The notes under the pieces are model-generated. The model was not told the origin of the DNA. It was given only the letters and a program-made list of their open reading frames with translations, and did no database searches. Below, in pieces: positions 46,422 to 57,927 of a DNA stretch of 64,000 nt; positions within the stretch are counted from its first letter, which is position 1; every line of letters starts with the position of its first letter. Made by a program: the position numbers and the translations under genes. Source of the DNA: Tetracentron sinense. Its lineage: Eukaryota > Streptophyta > Magnoliopsida > Trochodendrales > Trochodendraceae. The stretch is taken from positions 20,591,250-20,655,249 of the forward strand of contig CM026570.1 in the NCBI GenBank assembly GCA_015143295.1. Direction: 5' to 3'.

Positions 46422-48019
46422 GATCTAATCAATTGATAAAATAAAGATAATATTAGGGATCTACTGAATTCATTTAATACTATTAGATTATGGGTCTGTT
46501 TCTAATAGAATTGTAAATTTAGGAAGAATCAATTAGCATCGAATACCTAGTCACTGGCTTAATGTAATCACGCCTTTTGGCACAATATCACATCACCTTG
46601 AATAGGCAGATAGAATCTATCTTCTCCACTTTCACAAATCTTATCATATAAATCTTGGAGCATTCGATCAACTCTCTGATCTATAAGGGATGTTATACTC
46701 ACACTTTGGCGTTATTGTATGACATCTCTTATTCATATACCCACCTACCATGAACTTAATAAACACCTAACGAAAGCTCGCGCTTTGGCGTTATTGCTCC
46801 CACTATTTGTTTATAAAGTTTTCACCATGTTTTCACATAGGTGAGAGGGATTGGGCCTGACTTTGGCCTGTCAACTTACTTGCACTCCCCATTATAAGAG
46901 CACATAGTGTATGGTAGAAGGTCATAATACTTAGGAACTTATCCCCAGTCTTACATACACATGATATATATTGGACAATTATTTCAACAGGATAATACAT
47001 GAATAAACAACAGATATCATCTCATGATAAAACTAAACAAGAATGAACATTATATAAGATTAATCGCTATGGGTCAAAACTAAAATAAAATGTATGGATG
47101 CAAGAGAATGAGGTAAGAATAAAGGCAGCTCGCAAACTGCTTCATGATCCTTTCCTTTATCATCTAATTGAAATCCTTATCTCAGCATCCTCCTCATAGC
47201 AACTCCGGCTAATGCATGATTCATAAATCAAATGGCATTAGGAGAACCAAATTTTCATTCGCCCTTTATAAGGGAAACCGAATGAATCTGCCCCTTACAA
47301 ATTTGCCAAAACCTACTATATATTTTCGTCTAATATGAATGCATGATAAGCAATTTATCACAGATAATAAAATTTGACCCATAACTGTAATCTCATACAA
47401 TTAAATGTAACATGACGATAGAGTACTTTTTTCGATATTTTAAAAGATTAAAAAATTGATAACAATTATCAACTGGCTCGATTAAATCTATATCTCATAT
47501 AGATCAAACTGGAAAATAATAAAACAATTATATTTTCTTCCTACAAACAATTTTAATAAAAATTATTTCTAAAATTCGGATAGGATTTTCTCAAATCTCT
47601 ATGAGCTTTTATTCTTTTCTTGAATGCAAGATCATTTCTTGAATGCAAGATTCTTTCATAAAGATTAGTTCTACATTATTCAAGATTTGTTATGATATTA
47701 TTCAAGATTAAAATAAAAAATTAGGGTAAAATCCTAAACATGATTTCATCACAAATCTTAAAAGGTTTTAATAATAAAATTATTTGTTTCAAAAATTAAT
47801 TAAAACACATATAAAACTAGTTTTTAAAATAATTTAATTATTATTATTATCAAATCTTATTCGATAAATAATTATTTATTTTTTCATCTCATGAACAAAT
47901 AAAAGAAAAACTATGAGCTTAAATAAATAAATAGAATTCATCTAATGAATTATTTTACTTATTTAATATCCTTTAAAAAATAAAAAATTTACACCTTAAC
48001 CATGAGCTCTGATACCACT
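46422..48019 (-). other. 5' untranslated region of the outer copia element
   Basis: Lies between the primer site (about 48012) and the gag start. AT-rich, with no coding frame recognised and no further repeat structure seen. Confidence 0.55.
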
Positions 48020-49651
48020 TTAAGGGAATCTAAATAAAAAAAATTACCCGGAAAACTAAATCCCGAAGTTCTTTACACCATAGAAAACAAATAATATTAA
48101 CTACATGTTAAAAGATTACCTCGGTGAATGATGTTCACCGGTGAAGCACAAAAATGATGAAGCTTCAGAACTCTTTGTAGAGATTTCTCGAAGTAATATC
48201 TCAAGCTCAATTCTCTCTCTTCGCTACCTCCGCGAAGCTTTCGAATGTTCTCTTAGCCTTTGAAGAATAAAGAGATGAACAAGATGATGAAGTAGACTTT
48301 CTATCTCTCAAAAATCTTTAGGGTTCAAAACCCTAGCCTTCAAAAATCCCTTGGGCTCCCTCTTGAAGCTCACAAAAATCTTAGGAATGCTCTCCCCTTG
48401 AACTCATGAAATTCTTAGAAGAATAATATTGAATCTCTTGGTCTCCACAATTTGGGTGTTGGGTTTATATAGATGTGGATCTTATCCACATCTTTATCAT
48501 TATCCTATAATGATAGTTATCTCTAAGAGTTTCTAAATAATGAGCATCATAGAAGGAGATAAGGATTAATCTTTATCTTTATCTTTTTGTTTCTTGTCTT
48601 CCAAGTAAGGTATCTAATCTCATTAGATAAGGATTAATTAATTAATAATTATCTACTAACCAAAATCCCTTATTAATAGGGAAGATAAAGTGGGTGCCCA
48701 TCTAGGGATTCTATCCCATGGGCTTGGGCCCACCAATAAGGTCCATCTTAATGGTCTTTTATGGATATGGGTCAAACCCATATCCCCTTATATATGGTTA
48801 ATTAAATAATAATAATTATTACCATTTAATTTAGATTAACATTTAATCTAAACTATAGATTAACATTTAATCTATTTAATATAGATTAACATTTAATCAA
48901 TTAATTATAGATTAACAGTTAATCTATTATTTTGAGCTTGTATTTCTTTTATGAGCATCTCTACAGATTGTTCTGTGAGATTCTAACCATAGCTTACCCA
49001 GTGTTATCCCATTGACCATTTAATAGGAATGACATCGGAATTGCAAGTAATGTGAGATATCCATGTTACAATTGAATCTCAGTGAAAAGATCCCTTCACA
49101 TGAACTTTTTAATTCAATTGATCTTCCAATAACATTATCCCTGATAGCCCTTTGAGATTAATATATTATTTAATTCATAGCTTATTGTACATCATCCGGG
49201 TTTCCAAGACTTTTGATTAAGCCATGAGAAACTATTTATCAAGTTAAAACATTTTGAGAATTTTTTTTACTAAGTATAATATATTTTATTAAAAATATAT
49301 TTCAAACTTATTTGATTTCAAAATCACCTGCACAGGATTTAAAGCTTAATCGACTGTCTTGCCCGGAACTTGGATAATCTCTCAATTTAATGAGCATGGA
49401 TTTCTTGTTTGAAATTCATCATGACTCGAACAGCTTTCGGATTTTTCAACTGTCACCATATCGTAGTCCCTCAGGTAGAGAGTACTTAGGTGCAACCAAA
49501 ACAATTAGATCACTGCTCAGTTATAAATGAACTCAACAGATCTAAGGATCATCAAAACAGTTCCTTGTGAATGAGAGACCAACTATCTTTATTAATCTAA
49601 TCAATAAGAATCTTACAATCTAAATGACTTTTCAGGGCATAATATTTAACA
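48020..49651 (-). repeat. 5' LTR of the outer copia element (internally deleted)
   Basis: Matches the LTR at 30670-32835 but is about 530 bp shorter, mainly through loss of a block after 48540. Minus-strand start TGTTAAATATTATGCCC at 49651. The inner end is poorly conserved, so the 48020 limit is approximate. Confidence 0.75.
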
Positions 49652-50449
49652 TGATTAGTTGGGAAAAGAGGAGATTTGGTGGGCAAATGGAAATGATGTA
49701 TTTAAAGAAGGAAGAGGGAGTCTTGGGGGACGTTTCATGTTCTGGGAAAGTGGGACTGTGGGAGAGGAACCGACTGGGGTGATGAGACGTATGACGAGAG
49801 AGATATAATAAGGACTTTTTTGGGGAGAGAGTTTACGTTTTGATGGGAAAGATTTCTTGGGAATGGCCAAGAAACACGGGTGGGTCCACAGATTTATTGG
49901 AAGGAAGGGGAATAGAAGTGGACCCCACTTATTTAATTATTATTTTTTAAGTTAAAAAAATATTTTTAATATTAAACAACTCTAAAAACATTTTTTTTAA
50001 TTAAAAAAATAAAAATTAATTAAAAAAAAAAAAACTAAGGATGGGTGAGTGAACCATAGGGGTGGGTGAACCTTACCCATGGTTAAGGGGTGTCAAAGGA
50101 GACACGTGGCGACCTCTAGGGGTTCCAACTCGAGAGATTCTCTCGTGTTGAACTCGAGAGGATCCTGAGCCATCTAGAAACAAATGACAAAAAAATCAGG
50201 ACAATTGGACAAAGAGCAATAGTCCCCTCGTCGGCCAAGGAGAGGACTATTCCTCCTCACTCTGCTTTGATATTTGGTGTCGACCTTTAATATTGTAACT
50301 TGTCCTGGATCCAAGAAATTATTCCTTTGATATTATATTGACCACCTCCATTATCTTAACTCCCCACGTGTGAATGCCGGCAAGTGCTCCCTGGTTGCCG
50401 TCCGTCCGAACTGCCTAAGGATGTGGTGCATCTGATTTAGGATTTTCTC
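49652..50449. other. Spacer left of segmental copy B, no gene recognised
   Basis: The minus-strand frame at 49655-49870 shows no family. An A/T-only tract spans 49930-50035. A CATGTGTC-family arm (GTGGCGACC side) is at 50050-50115, with CTCGAGAG inverted words at about 50127-50160. From about 50270 TTTGATATT words resemble the OMT intron at 12650-12720. No exon 1 of the OMT lies here. Confidence 0.5.
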
Positions 50450-50759
50450 TGGTTGGGGCAGATAAAATAATCTGGCCTGGCTTATCCAACTCACCACGTG
50501 TCCCTTTTAAATGTGGTTAAGATTTACTAACCTTTAGAGCTAAAGAATCGATCTAATCTTATTTTTTTTAAAAATTGCCACCAAAGTTAAAACTTCTTAA
50601 CCAGAGTTAAAGGGTGTTAGAGGCTATGCCAAGCATTTTATTCTAGCCCAAAACTAGAATAATTCCGGACTCAGATGCGTCTTGCATTCTCTGGCTCATT
50701 TAAGTTTGTGTCTTCTGTTGTATTCAATTGTAGTTTACATTTTTCTGAAAATTTGTTAG

Positions 50760-51065
50760 TGGATTTTACACAATTAGGGTGATGAGGATTGCGTGAAGAT
50801 ACTAAAACGATGCAAGGAAGCTATTCCTTCAAAAGAAAATGAAGGAAAGGTGATAATATTGGACATTGTTGTGAAGGACGACGACAAGGGAGAGCACGAG
50901 GTGAAGGAGATGCAACTTTGCTTTGATATGGTAATGATGGTGAATTATTGGAGCAAGGAGCGCGACGAACATGAGTGGCAGAAAATCTTCATTGATGCAG
51001 GTTTCACTGAATATAAGATCAAACCTGTCTTAGGCTTTCGATCCATCATACAAGTTTATTCATGA
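50760..51065 (+). pseudogene. O-methyltransferase exon 2 pseudogene (copy B)
   Basis: 306 bp, the same length as intact exon 2, with an AG just before it. The sixth codon is TAG (50775-50777) where the intact gene has TGG in HNWSDED, next to the catalytic His. A later Gly is Trp (VNYWSKERDEHEW). The rest stays open to the TGA at 51063-51065. There is no exon 1 within the 800 bp to the left, where the copia LTR now lies. Dead unless spliced to something unseen. Confidence 0.85.
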
Positions 51066-51103
51066 TTATTTGATGTTTTCTGGTCCAATTGCAATAGAAA
51101 TGA

Positions 51104-51966
51104 CATTACAAGAAAAGTCACTTTTGGCGACAAAAATTTAATGAGGGATAAAAAAACCGTCACTAAAAACATCTTTAACGACAGGTTAAAAAATGTCGTT
51201 AGATTTCTGTCACTAATTCACGATATCTTAGTTTTTATAATAGCGTAATAGAAATAATACAGAAAATCATTTAGTGACAGAAAATATCTGTCACCAATAT
51301 AAACAATTTTAATGATAGAAAATAGTTGTCTGTAAAAATACTTTTAGTGATGGTTTTCTATCCATCGCTAAAGGTCGTCAATTATTATACAAATATTAGA
51401 TTTACGGGTAGAAAGTTACCATTGTTAATATACAAATTTTTTAGTGGCAGATAATATCTATCGCGCTAAAGATACATTTAGTAACGATTTTCTATCTGTC
51501 GCTAATATAAAAAAAAACTTAGTGATAGAAAATTTACGCTGCTGAAGATAAGTTTAAGGGACGGTTTCTTATCCATCGCTAAAGGTTGTCAATTATAATA
51601 AATATTTGTAGCGACGGATAATTTTCGATACTACAGATACTTTTAGCTAGGAATGCACATAGGCTGAGATAGCTCGATTGTACGACTCTGCTCTAGGAAT
51701 TACCGTTGCTAATAAGGGTTATCGTCGCTATTGTCTATGTTACAATTGTGGGTTTTCGACTATTTACGGACGGAAAAGGTTATCTATAGCAAAGAAAAAA
51801 AAAACCGTAGACTGATTGAAATTACCATCGCTAATACCTTTACCAACAATAGTATTTCCAATGGAGGGGCGACGATTTATTTTCCATCAGTAATAGTAGT
51901 AGTGGCGGTAATAGGAGCAATAGTTATGGTTTATTACCGTCGCTAAAAGTGAGATTTCTTGTAGTA
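51104..51966. mobile_element. Non-autonomous CACTA element, copy B
   Basis: 863 bp, the same insertion as 13928-14789, with the same one-base changes at each terminus. The left target copy TGA is kept; the right one is now TAA. The frame at 51731-51946 is subterminal repeat sequence, not a gene. Confidence 0.85.
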
Positions 51967-52164
51967 TAATAAACAGGTGATTTTACGGTTAAAACAATGC
52001 TTTAACCCGTTTCAAAACAATTGTAATACTTTGCAAGGGATTTGATTTTAAAGGAATCACCCTAGCATTCTCAGCATTTTCAGGGCTGGTGTCCCTATTG
52101 TTTTAAGAAGCGATCTTCCTCCAAACCTACGACATGTGCAAGCTAGTTCTTATTCGGACACCTC

Positions 52165-52190
52165 ATATATATATATATATATATATATAT
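52165..52190. repeat. (AT)n microsatellite, expanded against copy A
   Basis: About 13 AT units here, against about 6 at the matching place near 14990 in copy A. Confidence 0.9.
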
Positions 52191-52507
52191 GAATCTCTTG
52201 CCTTTTAACAAAAAAAAAAAATGAATCGAAGAGTAGAAAGAATAGCCATTTCGGCCCGTCATTGATCCATCACAATCTCTGTGAACATAGTGAAATAATA
52301 TATTATCGGACGATCGAGATTGTAGATCCAAAATATCCTTCACAATTGAAGTTCCTTGCTAGGTTTAGGGTGTCAATGGGTTGGTCGGTCAGTAGCCCTA
52401 CTCTTGTTGGACCCAAAAAAGATAGTTCATAAAGAGAATTAATAGACCAGTTAAAAAATGTTGATTGAATTATCATAATAACAAAATTAGCTCTCATTAG
52501 AGTCCCC

Positions 52508-52530
52508 CTCTCTCTCTCTCTCTCTCTCTC
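52508..52530. repeat. (CT)n microsatellite, absent in copy A
   Basis: About 11 CT units. Copy A has only CCCCCCC-type sequence at the matching place near 15328. Confidence 0.9.
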
Positions 52531-52700
52531 AAGTGCATAACCCACTAAGTATATATTAAGGTGATGGTTACGTATTGCGTGTTTGCCTCGTGGGAGTTTT
52601 TTAAATGTTATACTGGATCACATGTATGAAAAAAGAAAAAATTAAAATACAAAAGTCTCAAGTGGCTATACTGTATTCACGATCCAAAAGATTAAAACAA

Positions 52701-53004
52701 GACTTGTAATCCTCTACGACCATGTGTCCCTATTGATACCCCTTAATTGTGATTAATATTCACCAACCCCTAGGTTCAACAACCTATCATTGGTACTTTT
52801 AACAAAATTAACTCTAAGAGTTAATGAATATTAACTAGGGTTAGAAATGTACTATTTTTTTTCTAATAACCAAAGATAGGAGGGTGAACTCTAGGGGTGG
52901 GTAATCTTAACCAGCTTAAGGGGTATCAAAAATGACACATGGCGACCTCAATGGCATAACCGGACTCCCCCGAGTGCGGTTATAACCATAGAGGATTACA
53001 AGTC
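52701..53004. mobile_element. CATGTGTCCC-family MITE in the dead OMT promoter, copy B
   Basis: Outer arms GACTTGTAATCCTCT at each end are perfectly inverted (15 bp). It is the same insertion as 15510-15814 and splits the single promoter unit. Confidence 0.85.
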
Positions 53005-53054
53005 ATTAAAAAATGAATGACACTTCCACCCACTCCTATTTTTGACTTTTTATA

Positions 53055-53223
53055 GGGAAATGCTTTTGAGACCGTGGAAGGGTCGAGACCACCGAGACCG
53101 TGCATCCGTGCACTGGATTTCAGGTGGGGCCTATCATGTGAACGTGGGCCCTACTTGAAATCTCGTGCATGGATGCATGATCACCGTGGTCTCGGCCCTT
53201 TTGCGGTCTCAATAGCAAAGACC
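53055..53223. mobile_element. hAT-like MITE (GAGACC family) at the dead OMT TATA region, copy B
   Basis: Same insertion as 15865-16033: GGGAAATGCTTTTGAGACC at the left, inverted arm ending near 53223, with TTTTTATA repeated on both sides. Confidence 0.85.
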
Positions 53224-53597
53224 TTTTTTTTTTATAAAGTCGTAGGTCAGTAGAAAATGTTAATGAGTTGTTGAAATTTCAAGCTCACGTATTGAATCAA
53301 ATATTTTCTTTTTTCGGTGAATTCCATGTCCCTCAAATGTGCCTTTTAGCTAGGCATATCAGACATTATCCTCAAATGTTGACGAGTATTTTACTCTAGC
53401 ACAAGTTAGAATAAATCCGGACTCGGATACTTCTTGCATCCTCTAGCCCACTTAAGTTTTCATCTTAAGTTGCATTCAATGGTAGCTTAGATTTTTCTGA
53501 AAAATTGTTGCAGCGAATTTTACACAACTGGAGTGATGAGGATTGCATGAAGATACTAGGAAGATGCAAGGAAGCTATCCTACCGAAGAAAATGGAG

Positions 53598-56500
53598 TGT
53601 AGCACCCCGGATATTCTACAAGTGTTGTTCATGTACAAGCACTATTCATGTGAGGGAATAGTGTCGAGGGCACTAGTATTGGAAGGGCCAAAGGCCTTTA
53701 TTATAAGTTGGAATTGGTTAATGAGAGTGAAGGTTTAAGGTGCAGGTGTTGAGTCTCAAAAAGAGAATACTCTCTATATATAGAAGCAAGGGTATATAAA
53801 ATACCCTAAGTGCTTAAAGGGTTGAAGGTGAATAGTGTTAGTGTACAGTGCTTGTAAAGGCCTAAGACCTACCATGTGTTCTTGACATTGGGGAAAGTGA
53901 AGTGATGATTTTGTATGTGTATGTTGAGTCTCAAAACAAGAGTATAATAATACTCGAGTATCTAGGGTATAAATACCCTAAGTGTGAATGTAGAACCCCG
54001 GATCTTGATGGTGTGGCTTGTGAATAGTGTCTAAGGCTTAAAAGCCTATTGTGATGTCTCGAAATGTTATCAATGAATGGTTTTGATATATTGTAGGTAG
54101 ATGATGTATATGCCATGTATTAAAGCCTTAAGAATAGTTTTCTTAAATTTATGGATTTTTGGGATGAAGGAGTAGAGTATAGAATACTCTAAGTGTCAAG
54201 AATGAGAATGCCTTAGCATTACCTTCAACTTTAAGAAGCTGTAGTTTGGTCACCGCTGATCGGAATCGAGAGATTCTTGAATTTTTGGAAGGGTATTAGA
54301 ACTCTCTTTGAGGTTTATGTTGATCACTTTTTTGTATTTTGAGTCAGGGTTAAGTCAAGCGTCCGATTTCGAAATCGGATTTGCTGCAAAAAAGGGTTGA
54401 TGAAACGCATTTGCATATCAGTCGGTTTTAGAACCATTTTTGGTAAATAAGAACTCAAAATTAAGATTTTTATAAAACACCAAAGTTGTTCATCTTCAAA
54501 AGATGAATCCAACGTAAGTTGAATCGTCAAAATACCATGAGCGAGTCAAACGTTATGACCGAAATACAAAAATACAAAAATCTGGACAATTCTCAAGGAT
54601 TTGGGCAATCGACCGTCCCAAGACGACGATCGATCCTCAGGAGCCCAGAAATCTGGATAGTTTACGGGAATGTGGACAATCGATCACCCCAACCGACGAT
54701 CGATCGTCAGCACGTGATCGATCGTCCGAAGTGGGGGTTTTTGCTTACCCTAAACATAGAAAGGGAAAAAGAGAGAGAAAGGAAGGAGAAGGGAGAAGAT
54801 CAAGGATCTTCCCCGAATCAAGTAAGGATCTTCATCCTCAAGTGTGGTGTCTTCTTCCTCAAGCTTGGAGCCTTCTCTACAAGTGAGATCACCCTTTATC
54901 AAGTTGGGAGTTCTCCAAATCAAGGGGTTTTCTTTAAGCTCAAGCTTTGATCTTCAAGGTTAGTACACCCTTACTAACTAACTTAGTATTAACCTAGCTT
55001 TTCTCTTAGATTGATTATGATTGAACATGTGTAACCCCAATTGCTTACCTTAGAACTAATAATTTCCTAAATCTACACAAGATAAATTAAAGATGGAAGG
55101 GTGGATAGAATGTATGGGTGATGTTGGATGTTGAGGTGATTGGATGCCATGTGATGTGATGAATGTTGTGTGATGAAAATAGTGGATGGGCAATGTACAC
55201 ATAATGAACACACATAATGTCTTTGAAGAAATGCACGTATGAACTTGAGAACTTAAGACTAAGGAAATATGAAATTAAGGCTTAAAGAAATGTTGAATGC
55301 AAGGTGTTTGACAAAATGTTTGACAAAGAAATCATGAAATAAATGCCTAGGAAAATGTTGAATATCATGTGTTTGACGAAATGCTTGTATGAAAATTGAA
55401 CTTAAGATTATGGAATTATGATTAAGGGTTTTCCCCAATTGGGTAGTTTTAACCAAATGCAACATATGTTCCTTCCAATCTCACATGTTTCGAGATAAAT
55501 TAGTAAATTGAATAAATTGCTATATATGTTTTCATTAAATCCCTCATGTCTATGTAAATGTAAGAAATGCTAAGAAAATGGGAACCTAAAAACATGAATG
55601 AAATGCTATCAAGATGTCGAATATCAAGTGTTTGATGAAATGCATGTATGAGAATTTAATGAACTAAACCATGACTATGAAAGCACGATTTATAGAGTTT
55701 CTCCTAAATGGTAATTGTGATTAAAAGTTCCATATTTTTTCTCATATTCTCACATGACTATAAATAGAACTAAAATGCTATGTGTTATCCCTTTTATCGT
55801 TCTGATCATTATGATTTCCACACATTGCACCACACGCACACTCGTATAGCTCAATGAACTGATTTTTTATTATAGGTGTATGAATAACAACCAAAAAAAA
55901 AAACAAGTGATTTAAGACAAGCATGATAAAGCCGGACATCGGGCCGGCAAGGGTAGGGCATATCTTAGGATATGTCATACCTGGCTCACAAGAAAATAAG
56001 ACAAGAACAAGTCAAGAAAAGAATTAAGAACATAAAACATAAAAGGATGTTAGTATACTAAGACCAGGTACGGACACTAATATCTGTTCCCCAGCAAGCA
56101 TGAAAGGATACTAGTGTACTAAGACCAGGTATATACACTAGTATTTGTTTCCAAGACATGAATAACATGAAAGTATACTAGTATACTAAGATCAGGTACA
56201 GGCACTAATATATGTTTCCAAGATAAGCATGAAAGGGTGTTAATGTACTAAGACTAGGTACGGGCATTAACATCTGTTTCCAACAAGTATGAGAGGATAC
56301 TAGTATACTAAGACTAGGTACGGGTGCTAGTATCTGTCTCCAAGCAAGAATAGAGAAATATAGAAGGATGATAGTGTACTAAGGCCAAGTATAGGCACCA
56401 TCATCTGTTCTCATGCAAGCAAGATTGTAAGAAACTTACGAGCAAGTTAACAAGAAGACTTGCATGATTCTCGCAAGACAAGAACTAATCTAATAAGAGG

Positions 56501-57150
56501 TGTAAGGTAACTACTAGATGCATGAGAAGTATAAGGAACACACGAGGTAAAGGAAAACACATTGGGTTATAGCATGAATATAAAGAATGATTTAATATAA
56601 TATGTTCAAGTTTACATTGTTATTTATTCTTATTTCTGCACTTTGATTTTGTATATATGATGATGAACTGTACCATGAATGTTATATTATCGTTATTACT
56701 ATTGTTAGCTAGTAGCTTGTACTTGCTGAGTATTCCATACTCAGCCGTACATATTGATGTCGGCAAGTACACAGTTTGATACATATGCTCTAGGTTTTCG
56801 GATCGAGGCAATTCATGGAGAGTAGGAGTTGTTCGGGATGTTCTTGAGGACGTTAGGGGTCTTGATATGTGGCTCTAGGGTTGGGATGAGTGAGAGAGAC
56901 ATGTATTTTGAGATTTACTTTTGGGGGGATTTTCACGTGGGATTGAGTGGGTACCTCAAGTATTTGTACCCTTTGTGATTATTGTATTTTATTCAGTTGT
57001 TTTTTTATGTTAACACTTGGAAGTATATTTATTTTAAAGAAATTTTCAGTTCACTATTTAGCTTGCCTTGTATACTCTTGTAGGATGGTTTGAAGGAAAA
57101 GTCACGTCGCCAAAGTATCCTCACTCCTAGGGGTATTTTGGGGCGCGACA
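53598..57150 (+). mobile_element. Solo LTR of a Ty3-type retrotransposon, copy B
   Basis: 3553 bp, ends TGTAGCACCCC and GGGGCGCGACA, TGGAG target copies at 53593-53597 and 57151-57155. Compared with copy A it has lost the region holding the TATA box: near 54715 a GATCGATCGTCC word runs directly into the leader. It has also lost a block at about 55430, and it has gained two minisatellite units. The frame at 54519-54950 is LTR sequence. Confidence 0.85.
56040..56415 (+). repeat. 60-bp minisatellite, 6 units (solo LTR, copy B)
   Basis: Six units sharing TACTAAGACCAGGTAC and CTGTTTCCAA words, against four at 19021-19270. The extra units lie in the middle of the array. Confidence 0.85.
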
Positions 57151-57212
57151 TGGAGGAAAGGTGATAATACTAGATATTGTTGTAAAGGACGAGCTGAAGG
57201 AGAAGCAACTTT

Positions 57213-57927
57213 TCTTGTTGGTGTAATTGGGCTAAATCCCTACACACATAGCCACTTAGCAAATACAGACAGATAATAATGACAGATAATTAAGTAATTA
57301 ATTAAGGTAGAGAATCGCTTCACTGAGAGACGCTATAATTTAGTCTTTCTTGAAGATAATCGAAACCTCCCATGTGCAAGGGATGTGGCAGTTCTATCCC
57401 CGAGAATGCCCTTTAAAATTAAATATATACTTATATATATCCTTTTAATTAGGGTTTGTCATTAATCTAAATGTCCTAAATTCTCATCGGATATATAGGA
57501 AGAGAATATTTAATTTATTAGACAAATTCTAAAATTATCATTTTACTCCTCAGGGTTTAAGGGTCTGATAAGTTACACGGTTAGGTCCACTCTGCTTTTG
57601 GTCTAATCCTGTTTTAACCTATTCTAGATTAGGTTTACTCCTATTCTGTAGAATCAATTCTGCACAGAATCTGATTTTGGTTTTGCCAGAATCAATTTTG
57701 TTTTAAGTCCTATTTGGTTATAATTTTAAGTTAATCCATTTTAAGTTAAGTCACAAGACTATTGTTATTCCGATTTTATCAGTTCCAGATTATGTTTGGG
57801 TACAAGTTCAGGCTTATCCAAATTAACTCATTCCACAAGATACTCCTGTTTGGATATGATGGTCGTTATAGGATCCATCATGTGGATATGGTAGGATCAC
57901 TCGAAATCGGATGATTAAGAAGATGGT
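57213..57927. other. Spacer, counterpart of 20058-20894, no gene
   Basis: Same sequence as copy A with several deletions (for example near 57400 and 57650). No coding region is seen. Confidence 0.55.

Larger units (their letters stand above)
30670..49651 (-). mobile_element. Ty1/copia retrotransposon, interrupted by a nested element
   Basis: On the minus strand: 5' LTR (49651 to about 48020), initiator-Met primer site (TGGTATCAGAGC, about 48012), gag, protease, integrase, the nested insertion (44043-34132), reverse transcriptase/RNase H, polypurine tract (AAGTGGGAGAT) and 3' LTR (32835-30670). The order protease-integrase-RT-RNase H is the copia order. Every coding part has stops. The outer flanks (AAGGT at the left, TGATT at the right) do not match, so a target duplication is not supported and an end may be rearranged. 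Confidence 0.85.
53250..57212 (+). pseudogene. Second OMT copy, dead, split by a solo LTR (copy B)
   Basis: Duplicate of 16057-20057, with the same exon 1 scrap, the same jump into intron end and the same exon 2 interruption at TGGAG. The first exon 2 codon is CGA here (TGA in copy A, TGG in the intact gene), and the frame is otherwise shifted near CTATCCTACC (about 53575). After the LTR the GKVIILDIVVKD-like piece is truncated in the same way as in copy A. Confidence 0.85.

Noticed and set aside
30670..49651. Target duplication for the outer copia element
   Set aside because: The flanking 5-mers (AAGGT and TGATT) do not match and the inner end of the 5' LTR is poorly conserved, so I do not claim one.
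49655..49870. Minus-strand frame rich in Pro and Ser
   Set aside because: No recognisable motif, isolated between an LTR and a duplication edge; most likely chance.
50793..51065. A second functional OMT starting at an internal Met
   Set aside because: It would lack the SAM-binding domain and the catalytic His; the upstream codons hold a TAG. It is an exon 2 pseudogene.
51731..51946. 71-codon frame with a hydrophobic tail (VIVVVAVIGAIVMVYY)
   Set aside because: It lies in the CACTA subterminal repeats, and the hydrophobic look comes from GTAATAGTAGTAGTGG-type repeats; the copy A equivalent is not open.
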